A stretch of DNA of 64,000 nucleotides from Zizania palustris. Lineage: Eukaryota > Streptophyta > Magnoliopsida > Poales > Poaceae. Location of the stretch: positions 87,146,328 through 87,210,327 of the forward strand of contig JAAALK010000080.1 in assembly GCA_019279435.1 (NCBI GenBank), in the 5' to 3' direction. Positions 44,129 through 52,574 of the stretch are shown piece by piece. The stretch's first letter is position 1, and each line of letters begins with the position of its first letter. Made by a program: the position numbers and the translations under genes. The notes beneath the pieces are model-generated. The model had not been told where the DNA came from. It searched no databases and saw only the letters and a list, made by a program, of their open reading frames with translations.

Positions 44129-47104
44129 ATGTCCGCAGAGAGAGCTGCTCTAGCTAAAGACGAAGTTGAAAAACTGTTGAAGGCTGGGATTATCAGAGAA
44201 GTGGCCCATACAGAATGGCTAGCCAACCCAGTCTTCGTCAGGAAGAAGTCTTCCGGAAAGTGGCGCATGTGCATTGATTTCACATCTTTGAATAAGGCGT
44301 GCCCACGTGACCCCTACCCCATGCCCCGAATTGATCAACTAGTTGACTCCACTGCAGGTTCGGAGTTACTAAGCTTCCTCGACGCGTATTCTGGATATCA
44401 TCAAATATGGTTGAAGCGCGAAGATGAAATGAAGACGAGCTTTGTAACTCCTTCGGGAGTCTTCTGCTATGTAAGAATGCCCTTCGGCCTAAGAAATGCC
44501 GGGGCTACTTTTTCAAGATTAGTTGCTAAGGCTCTAGGTCATCAATTAGGTCGCAATGTGGAGGCCTATATGGATGATATTGTAATAAAGAGTGCTTTAA
44601 AGCACCAACATAGCCTAGACTTAGCAGAAACATTCAATAGCCTTCGGGCATGTGGGATCTGCCTTAACCCCGAAAAATGTATATTCGGAGCTAATGCTGG
44701 AAAGTTGTTAGGGTACTTAGTTTCAAGCAGGGGAATTGAAGCTAGCCCTACTCAAATAACTGCGCTGCAGAAGATGGCTCCTCCCGAGAATTTAAAGCAA
44801 GTGCAAAAGCTGACTGGACGTCTGGCCGCACTTAGCAGGTTTTTATCAAGGTCTGCGGAGAGGAGTTTGCCAATTTTTAAAGCTTTGAAAGGGTCCGAAG
44901 ATTTTGCATGGACACCGGAGTGTCAGAAAAGCTTCGAAGATATTAAAGATTATCTCAGCAATCTTGCTACGCTTACGGTGCCTATTGCGGACGAAACCCT
45001 ACTCCTGTATCTTGCAGCCACAGGATCAGCTGTCAGCGCAGTCCTTGTCAGAGAAGCTGATATCAATGGGAAGTTGGTCCAAAATCCTGTCTATTTTGTA
45101 TCCGAAGCATTGTCAGGAGCAAAGACAAGATATTCCGAACTTGAAAAGTTCGTTTATGCTCTGATAATGGCTTCGAGGAAGTTAAGACATTATTTTTTGG
45201 CTCATAATGTAATTGTACCAACTTCGTATCCTTTAGGAGATATGCTCCGAAGCAAAGATTCCACTGGAAGGATTGGAAAGTGGGCAGTAGAGCTAGCACC
45301 CTTCGGCATATCTTTCCTGGCAAGAACAGCTATCAAATCTCAAGTTCTAGCAGACTTCGTAGCAGAGTGGACTCCACCTACGAAGTTGACTCCGGAGAAA
45401 TCAGATGACGGAGTTTGGACTATTTACTCCGATGGGGCTTTTCAAGCATCCGGAGCAGGCATTGGGGCAGTATTAATTTCACCGTCAGGGCAAAGAGCAA
45501 TGTACTCCGCAAGACTCAACTTTAAGTCTACCAATAATATAGCGGAGTACGAAGGAATATTATTGGGACTTCGGAAAGCACGTGCTCTAGGGGCTACAAG
45601 AATAATTATAAAAACAGATTCTCAGATAGTAGCAGGGCACGTAGACAAAAGTTTTCAGGTCCGACATCCACAGCTTGCAAAGTATTTGGAAGAAATTCGC
45701 AAGATCGAAGCACATTTCAAGGGTATTTCCATTCGGAGTATACCAAGAGCTGAAAACGTGCAAGCGGACATTTTAGCGAAGGCTGCTGCCGGAGCTGTGG
45801 ATGTGCCCGACGAAGCTTTCTATGAGGAGCTCAATATACCTTCGGTGCCTCAAGTTGCTTCTGCAGATATTTTATGCATTCCTAGTGCAGATTGGAAAGA
45901 TTCAATCATAGAACTCTTGCAAGGAGGAACAAATTTGCCAGAAGAGCCCCAATTGTCAAGATTAAAGCTCAGAGCAAGAAACTATCAGTTAATCAACGGT
46001 ATATTATACAAGGCCGGAGTATGTTCCCCTCTACTCCGATGTATATCTCAAGCCGAAGGCCAAGAAATTCTTCGAGAAATTCATGAAGGCCTTTGTGGAA
46101 GTCATTTAGCCCCTAGAGCTCTGGCAGGAAAAACACTTTGCCAGGGGCTTTATTGGCCCACAATAACAGCTGATGCGGAGAGCTTGGTCCGCACTTGTCA
46201 AGGATGCCAGTGGATGGGTCGACGGAGTCATCGCCCACCAACAGCTCTTCAAGTCATTGCTCCGGTATGGCCAATGGCCAGATGGGGTATGGATCTAATT
46301 GGTCCCTTTCCGTTAGCAAAGGGAAATCTGAAGTTCGCAGTGGTAGCTATTGAATATTTCTCTAAGTGGGTGGAAGCAGAGCCCTTAACAGCTATCACTT
46401 CGAATAATGTACAGAAATTCTTCTGGAAAAACATTATTTGCCGGTTCGGAGTGCCTAGATATCTCACAGTTGACAATGGAACACAGTTCGACGCAGAACC
46501 CTTCAGGAAGTTTTGCGAAGACCTAGGCATTCAACTATGTTTTGCTGCAGTGAGACATCCTCAGTCAAATGGAGCAGTTGAGCGAGCCAATGGAAATATC
46601 TTATCAGGGCTAAATCGAAGAATAGTAGGATTATCAAAGGGACTGTGGACCGAAGAGCTTCCGAAGATTCTGTGGTCCATTCGGTCTACGCAAACAAGGT
46701 CCACAGGTTTTACTCCGTTCAGACTACTATTCGGAGATGAAGCTATGACTCCAACGGAGCTCAAAGGAGGATCACTTCGCAGCACCGAACCAGACATCGA
46801 AGAAGAAAGACAAGCTTCGTTAGATTTGTCAGAAGAAACAAGGCTTCGAGCTGTAGCCAATTTATCAAAGTATCATCAGCAGACGAAGACTTGGTATGAC
46901 CCGAAGGTTAAGCTCAGCGAGTTAAGACCGGGTCATCTTGTTCTACGAAGCATTATAGCACCAGGGAAGTTAGGCAATAAATGGGAAGGTCCATATCTAA
47001 TCGTCCGCTCGGGGCGCCCTGGTTCATTTAAATTACCTAATTTAGAAGGTGAAGAGTTAGCACATACTTGGCATGCGGAGCACCTAAAGCGATACTTCGC
47101 ATAA
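44129..47104 (+). CDS. T RT-RNase H-integrase polyprotein (991 aa)
   Basis: Same frame as the upstream ORF, separated only by the TGA at 44111. The ATG shown is the first Met after the stop and probably not a true start. RT: LANPVFVRKKSSGKWRMCID, FLDAYSGYHQI, YMDD at about 147-150. RNase H: YSDGAF (Asp near 435), NNIAEYEGIL (Glu near 473), KTDSQIV (Asp near 498), ENVQADILAKAA. Integrase: zinc site HEGLCGSH...CQGCQ near 650-695, GMDLIGP (Asp near 721), VDNGTQFD (Asp near 781), NGAVERANG (Glu near 817), ending HAEHLKRYFA. All catalytic residues are present. No chromodomain. Confidence 0.94.
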   Translation: MSAERAALAKDEVEKLLKAGIIREVAHTEWLANPVFVRKKSSGKWRMCIDFTSLNKACPRDPYPMPRIDQLVDSTAGSELLSFLDAYSGYHQIWLKREDEMKTSFVTPSGVFCYVRMPFGLRNAGATFSRLVAKALGHQLGRNVEAYMDDIVIKSALKHQHSLDLAETFNSLRACGICLNPEKCIFGANAGKLLGYLVSSRGIEASPTQITALQKMAPPENLKQVQKLTGRLAALSRFLSRSAERSLPIFKALKGSEDFAWTPECQKSFEDIKDYLSNLATLTVPIADETLLLYLAATGSAVSAVLVREADINGKLVQNPVYFVSEALSGAKTRYSELEKFVYALIMASRKLRHYFLAHNVIVPTSYPLGDMLRSKDSTGRIGKWAVELAPFGISFLARTAIKSQVLADFVAEWTPPTKLTPEKSDDGVWTIYSDGAFQASGAGIGAVLISPSGQRAMYSARLNFKSTNNIAEYEGILLGLRKARALGATRIIIKTDSQIVAGHVDKSFQVRHPQLAKYLEEIRKIEAHFKGISIRSIPRAENVQADILAKAAAGAVDVPDEAFYEELNIPSVPQVASADILCIPSADWKDSIIELLQGGTNLPEEPQLSRLKLRARNYQLINGILYKAGVCSPLLRCISQAEGQEILREIHEGLCGSHLAPRALAGKTLCQGLYWPTITADAESLVRTCQGCQWMGRRSHRPPTALQVIAPVWPMARWGMDLIGPFPLAKGNLKFAVVAIEYFSKWVEAEPLTAITSNNVQKFFWKNIICRFGVPRYLTVDNGTQFDAEPFRKFCEDLGIQLCFAAVRHPQSNGAVERANGNILSGLNRRIVGLSKGLWTEELPKILWSIRSTQTRSTGFTPFRLLFGDEAMTPTELKGGSLRSTEPDIEEERQASLDLSEETRLRAVANLSKYHQQTKTWYDPKVKLSELRPGHLVLRSIIAPGKLGNKWEGPYLIVRSGRPGSFKLPNLEGEELAHTWHAEHLKRYFA

Positions 47105-47310
47105 GGGCTCCTTGTAATCCGCTTGTAATCACCTCTAAATTAATAAAGCATACACCTTGTGGCTTGCCTTCCCCTTGACGCTCCTAGTCTCCCGAGCGGA
47201 CGCGCTGGGACAGAAGTCGTTCGAGAGGGAAGTGTCATCAAGCAGGGTTGTATTTTCGGACTTCGAACCCATAAAGTTCGAAGCCTCCGACGTGGGGGCT
47301 GACATAATCC

Positions 47311-47735
47311 GGAGCCCAGGCCACTGGCTTGTAGGCATCCGTAAAAGAGCCCAAAACCACACCCTACGGAGTCCAAGCCATTGGCTGGTAGACTTCCGTA
47401 AAAAGAGCCGAAGGTGGCCAAAATCTGTGGAGTCCAAGCTGCAGCTTGTCAGACTTCCGTAAAAAGAGCCGAAGGTGGCCAAATTCTGCGAAGTCCAAGC
47501 TCCGGCTGGTAGACTTCTGCAAAAAAGAGCCCAAGTGGCCAAATTCTGCGAAGTCCAAGCTCCGGCTGGTAGACTTCTGCAAAAAAGAGCCCAAGTGGCC
47601 AAATTCTGCGAAGTCCAAGCTCCGGCTGGTAGACTTCTGCAAAAATAGCCGAAGATGGCTACTTTTTCTGCGAAATCCAAGCTCCGGCTGGTAGATTTCT
47701 GCAAAAAACAGCTGAAGGTGGCTAAAGCAAAACAG
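47311..47735. repeat. 60-bp tandem repeat downstream of T pol
   Basis: Seven units of 57-62 bp beginning near 47311, 47368, 47429, 47490, 47550, 47610 and 47672, with consensus parts AAGTCCAAGCTCCGGCTGG and TAGACTTCTGCAAAAA. The middle units are nearly identical. The short open frames they create on both strands are repeat artefacts. Confidence 0.92.
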
Positions 47736-48094
47736 CATTTAAGCCATGAGCTTCGAATGACTGTTCATATGCGTCCAAAGTGACAAATTTTTTAAGACAC
47801 TAAAGTGTCCTGGAAGTTATCTCAATTGATTTCTTTCATGAAATAAACAAAGGTACCAAGTTACCATTCTTCTGACTACAAATAGTCGAAGACATTTCAT
47901 AAGATTTCAAAAGATCTTTAAAAATGACAGAGGGGCTCCGAACCCCCAAGAAAAATTGTACTCCAAAGTTTTTCTTTGCGCATAACCATATTTGAATACA
48001 GTTCGAAGTTGCTTATACCCAAAGAGGGGCTAGTAATATGGAGACAATTTTAAATCGGCATTCATTATCAAAATAAATGTATTTACAGATTACA
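47736..48094. other. Untranslated stretch between T tandem repeat and antisense gene
   Basis: AT-rich, no reading frame or motif recognised. It may hold 3' ends of the sense pol RNA and of the antisense gene, which converge here. Confidence 0.5.
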
Positions 48095-51000
48095 TTATGA
48101 AAAATTGGTATCTATACCAAGAAGGAATCGGAGACCTCTTCGGTCCCGAGAGCTAGGGGTGGAACGACTAGTTCCAACATCGGAAGTTCTAAGAACTTTA
48201 CGTTTAACTCTCTTTCTCCCCTTCGAAGCTCTAAAATCCTTCTGTTCTTGTTGAAGTTCGGCCCAAGTTCGAAGCCGCTCGGGGCTTCTCTCCCAGCTTC
48301 TAAGATCTTCAGATCTTTTATTTTTGGCTTCACCTTCGTCTTCGGACCATTTAGTGTCTTCGGAAGACGAGGTGTTTGCGTCGCTCTCTTTATCTTCCTC
48401 TTTAATATAAGACAATACGTCTTTGATTACTTCGGGCGCAATAACGCCGGAGTCATCTCGAGGGATAAGAAATCGAGGACGCTTATAACTCTTTAGAAGT
48501 TCGAAGGTGTTCCACAGTGAGCGAAGTTCGCTGTTAAGCTCTAACACTTCGATATCTTCGATAAGAGGCAAAGCCTAAAAATATGACAAACAAGATTTTC
48601 ATTGATAAATGTTTACAAGCACAAAGCTTTACACGGTTAAAAATCCTAAAACATTCCTAAACCTGTGGGTTTGAAGGAGGTTGGCTGCTCGAAGCTTGGC
48701 TCCGAACATGCTTCTGGCGTTGGCCTTCATCAATCCAAGCCTTGATCGCAGATCGACCTTCGGCTCTCCACGAAGTTTGGAAGGCCCGCCAAGCAGCAGC
48801 TACACCTTCGGAAGGTTTAAGAAGCCGGTCGTCGTCGAAGGTGATTGGACCTCTTCCTGCGTCCGGAGTTATTGATCGGCCCAAATCCTCGTAATAGCGA
48901 AGTAGACCAACAGCAGACACATGTCCGGAGAGTTCTCCGTATCTAATGCCCGCCGTCTTCATTTGCTTCGCCACCCCTTGGATCCTTTTCAACCGGCGCA
49001 GAAGGCTGATGTTATCATCAGAAGGGAGAATTCCAGTAGTACCGAAGTACTCCAGGACTTCTAACAACTGATTCATAATCTCCGCAGCCACCTTCTCAGA
49101 CTTCAACTTATCTTCGTTCAGCGCATCCTTCGCCGAAGTAACTTCGTCCAAAACCCCAGAAAGCCTAGCATTCTCAGTAGTCAAAGTGTTTTTCTGTGTC
49201 AACAATTGGCTAGCTTCCTCTTCAAGCCGGACGAGCCTAGACCCTGCAGTAGCATGCTCCGCCCGCAGTTTTTCAACCTCTGCTCGAAGCACAATCCTCT
49301 CTGCTTCGAGCTCTTTCTTTGCAGCTTCTAAGCTTTGCCTGGCCCTTCGCTCTGTTAATATTATATTGTCCATTTGAGTCACTCGACTTTCAGAGATGTT
49401 AAAATTCCTTTGAAGAGTGCTATTTTCTTCCCGAAGCCGAGCGATTTCTTCGTCATTGCATAGACTTGCAGCTCGAGCCAAGACAGTTTGCTGCCAAAGT
49501 AAAAATCAAAGTAAATATTCATTCGAAGATAAATTCTATAATAATTTACAGTTGTTTCATACCTGGTAAGCTGTACGTTCAATAATGGCATTAAGCTCCG
49601 TCCTGTCAGCCTTGCGCAGGATGGCCACTAATTCGGTCTCCCCTATCTCACGACTAGCTCGATCCAAAGGTTCGAGCAAAGTCCGAAGACCAGTTGTTTG
49701 CCCTAAGAAAGGAGCCAGCAAGGGGAGCATGCTTATTGCCTCTTGGTCATCTTCGTTCAACGAAGGACCGGAGCTTTGGCCTGCGGACTTCGGAGCCACT
49801 GGAGTTTGAGCCTCCCTGGAAGATTGGCTCTCGTCTGTTGAATCAGACGGAGTTGATTCGGAGCTTATAGCAGGCAGGGGCTCTATTTGTCTTTTGCCTC
49901 TTCCAGGCCCCTTTTGAATAACTCTTGGGGCTGGCTCCGAAGTCGTCGAAGGTTCAGGAATTATTTCCTCCTGGCGGACTTCTTCCATAGGAGTGGGTTC
50001 TGCAAAGTAATCAAAAGTATTATACATAGTATAAAAATTCAAATAAATACAAAAGTTCTTCGAAATCTACCTTCGGCAGTCCGTGGAGGAGTCGTTGTCG
50101 GACTGATTGGTGGATCGAAAGCTAATTCTTCATCTGAATCAGCCGTTGAATCATGGACTACAGGAGCATCGTCCTGGGTAGTCCTCGTTGCTTCGTCGGG
50201 AATCGAAGCCATAGTGACTTCGACCCCACTTTCATTCACAGGAACTTCGTCCTGAGCTACATCTTCTTGAACTACCGAAGTCCTTGGTTGATCAACATTT
50301 TCTCCGGACTCCGCTCTGGAGCTCGAAGGTAAAGGATCTAAAGGTGCGAGGTTCTTCGGCTTCCGAGCCACCCTCTTACCGGAGTTTTTGCTGAACTTGA
50401 AGTTCCAGCTTCGGCTTTCCTTTTTTGAGGCCCTTTCTCCAAAGGCGCCCAATCCATCAGAGGGGGAGGAGTGAGTTTCAGCATTCCCCATACTCTGTTA
50501 AATCTTTCCCAACTCCCAACTAGCTTAATTCGCCACTCTTTTCGGTCGGAGTTGGAGCACCCAAGATTTTTTCCGAAGCCCTTATAATCTGTTCTGAAGT
50601 AACAGGGGCTGAAGATTCTACAAAATAAATAATTCAAGTCAGTTTTCTTCGAAGTAAATATGTTTAATGCATGTTGTTTTCGAAGTTACCTGTAGGACTT
50701 GAAGTCAAGTTAATTCTGCGAAGACCACCTTCGGAATCATCTTCGAAGATAATAGGCCAGTCAGCCATCAACGGAGGAATTTGAAGACCGATGAACTCTT
50801 CGGCCAAATCTCGCATACTGAGTCTTTGGCTAACTTTTTCAAGCAAGTTCAGACGGGCTTCGAATTGGCCTTCGTCAGGACGCACCAAAGCTTCTTTTCG
50901 GAACTGGATTTCTCTAAGAGGTCCAGCCAGAGGATTGCTTGCCCCGACTTCGGCATAGATGGCCTTAGCAGGGAATCGCAGAGCGTATTCATCTCGAAGC

Positions 51001-51596
51001 CTAAAATTGATGCTTCCGAAGGCAACCAATACTTTTTCACCTCCGGAGCTTACGAAGGTCTTCGGCTGACAAGTTGCTCTATGCAATGCTGCGAAGATTT
51101 CAGCCCTCCCCTCACAACCTTCGGCTCTTAAGGCCCATTCAAAAATAGCTAATTTAGCTACTGCGTTCGGAGATAATTGAGGGAGAGTTATATGGAACAG
51201 TTCGAGTACCTCTGCCAGAAAGTCCACTGCAGGAAGACCCAAACCGGCTTCGAAAAAGGCTTCGAACACTACTACTTCTCCGGGTCTGGGCAGTGGAATC
51301 ACTTCTTTCCCTGGTTTTCGAATCATAACTCCCACACCAATATTTCCTCCTGCTGCCATTGCCAGGGACTCTCTTTTGCAGGTTGAAGGTCCTAATTCAA
51401 AGGATTGGTCCAAATATTTGGTCGATGGAGGGCACAGACCTTGATCATCGGCGATTTGGGGATTTTTTCCCTTTGCCGCCATGGAAGTTGTCGCCTGCAT
51501 CGAAGGCGTCGCCGCCATTGTTGCCGCTGCCGCTGCCGCAGCTTCTTGTTGACGAGCCAAGGTCGAAGGAGGTGCAGAGCCTTTGGTCTTCGCCAT
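48095..51596 (-). CDS. T antisense gene, five inferred exons
   Basis: Opposite to pol, promoter end next to the 3' LTR. Inferred exons: 51596-50690, 50617-50071, 49999-49563, 49490-48663, 48574-48095 (about 1,066 codons). Exon 1 (302 aa): Ala-rich start, then a Transposase_28-like region with VVFEAFFEAGLGLP, RAEGCEGRAEIF and LSMRDLAEEFIGLQIPPL. Exon 2: SEKILGAPTPT and IKLVGSWERF. Exon 3: acidic, Ser/Pro-rich, PGRGKRQ basic patch, SMLPLLAPFLGQ. Exon 4: coiled coil of about 120 residues, then IRYGELSGHVSAVGLLRYY. Exon 5: IEVLELNSELR, VLSYIKEEDKE, WAELQQEQKDFRASKGRKRV. Exon 2 needs two frame changes as sequenced. All other exons are open. Function unknown; not a recognised enzyme. Confidence 0.75.
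48575..48662 (-). other. Inferred intron 4 of T antisense gene
   Basis: 88 nt from GTTTAGG to ATTTTTAG, phase 0. The second codon after the donor is TAG, so retention ends the protein at NPQV and splicing continues to ALPLIEDIEV. Confidence 0.7.
49491..49562 (-). other. Inferred intron 3 of T antisense gene
   Basis: 72 nt from GTATGAAAC to TTTGGCAG, phase 0. The second codon after the donor is TGA. Splicing joins RTAYQ to QTVLARAA. Confidence 0.78.
50000..50070 (-). other. Inferred intron 2 of T antisense gene
   Basis: 71 nt from GTAGATTTC to TACTTTGCAG, AT-rich, phase 1. Splicing joins RTAE to PTPMEE. Unspliced reading meets a stop inside. Confidence 0.75.
50618..50689 (-). other. Inferred intron 1 of T antisense gene
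   Basis: 72 nt from GTAACTTCG to TATTTTGTAG, AT-rich, phase 1, matching G2 intron 1. Unspliced reading stops nine codons into it. Confidence 0.75.
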
Positions 51597-51734
51597 CGCA
51601 ATTGCTGGATCGATCTGAGAAGGTGGGGACTAGGACTCAAGAACTCGAAAGCTAGGGCTCAAGAACTCAAAGGGCTCAAAAGGCTTTTGACTGGGAGCAA
51701 GCAGTGAAAAGGTAATCGAGTAAGTTCTGGAGTT

Positions 51735-51746
51735 CTTTATTTATAG
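51735..51746 (-). promoter_or_regulatory. TATA box of T antisense gene
   Basis: Minus-strand CTATAAATAAAG, 139 nt before the ATG at 51596, in the 478-bp stretch 51597-52074 between the antisense gene and the 3' LTR. G2 has a TATA box at the equivalent place. Confidence 0.65.
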
Positions 51747-52061
51747 TCTAACTTTCCGTTTGTTACCGTTTGGGCTCTGCCTTTTCGCATTCCCCGCCTG
51801 TTATTTTCCTCCGAAAATAACGCTTCGTATAACTCCGTTAGAAACAGAAACTAACGGCTATATTTTCTAAGTCTAAAAAGACTTTCGAACTTCCTGAGTC
51901 AGTTCTAAGATAGTTCGAAAAGTAATTACTTTATGACTGATTCGAAGTTCATGTCTTCATGTATTTCGGAGATAAAACAAAAATCAATAACCCCTATGAT
52001 TGGTTATCTTTTCTTTCCGTATACTGCTCTCCTAACGTTACAGGTCGAACGGAGTAGCGTA

Positions 52062-52074
52062 TTCGAGGGGCTAC
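52062..52074 (+). other. Polypurine tract of T
   Basis: TTCGAGGGGCTAC directly before the 3' LTR; the last ten bases are the same as in G2. Confidence 0.82.
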
Positions 52075-52569
52075 TGTTGGGGGAAAATATCTCATCTTCG
52101 GGGTTATCGCCAAAGCAGCATGAAGACAGTCAACCAGTTCGAAGATTGTCCGAAGATCATCTTCGAAGATGCCCAGAACCTGGTTCGAAGCCTAAAGTCA
52201 GACACTGGTTCGAAGTATGTCTTCAAACCAAGGCCCTTCAGGATCTTTTCTGCCAGCTAAGATGGAAGACTTATCTTCTATCCTATTAGATTAGTCTTTT
52301 ACCATTTTAGCCCTATTAAGGAACCTGAATAGTTTCCTTAATGTCGGTTGTAATAGAGGGGTAAATAGGTCTTTTCCTTAATGTTTAGGCCTATAAATAC
52401 CCCCCATTTCATCCTGTAATAAGGACCGATTACAAGTGAATCAATATACACTTTCGAACTATTCTAAGTTATTATCCTTTCGGAGGCTTAGAACAGTTTG
52501 CTTCGCAAACACTTCGTTTGTTAGTTTCTTTTCTACAGAAACCTGTTAGCGTAATCTTTTACGCCAACA
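52075..52569 (+). repeat. 3' LTR of T
   Basis: 495 bp, one visible difference from the 5' LTR. Confidence 0.96.
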
Positions 52570-52574
52570 CCCTC
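52570..52574. repeat. Target site duplication of T, right
   Basis: CCCTC, matching 41146-41150. Confidence 0.95.

Larger units (their letters stand above)
41151..52569 (+). mobile_element. Young Tat-like Ty3/gypsy element T
   Basis: 11,419 bp with 495-bp LTRs, primer site, gag-protease ORF, RT-RNase H-integrase ORF, a tandem repeat, an antisense spliced gene and a polypurine tract, flanked by CCCTC on both sides. LTRs differ at one base that I can see (G at 41271, A at 52195). One stop codon separates the two sense ORFs. The lack of a chromodomain and the antisense gene fit the Tat lineage, an inference. Confidence 0.95.

Noticed and set aside
47140..47738. Frames of 80-190 codons across the T tandem repeat on both strands
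   Set aside because: They are made by a repeat unit of about 60 bp, a multiple of three, which repeats any open frame.
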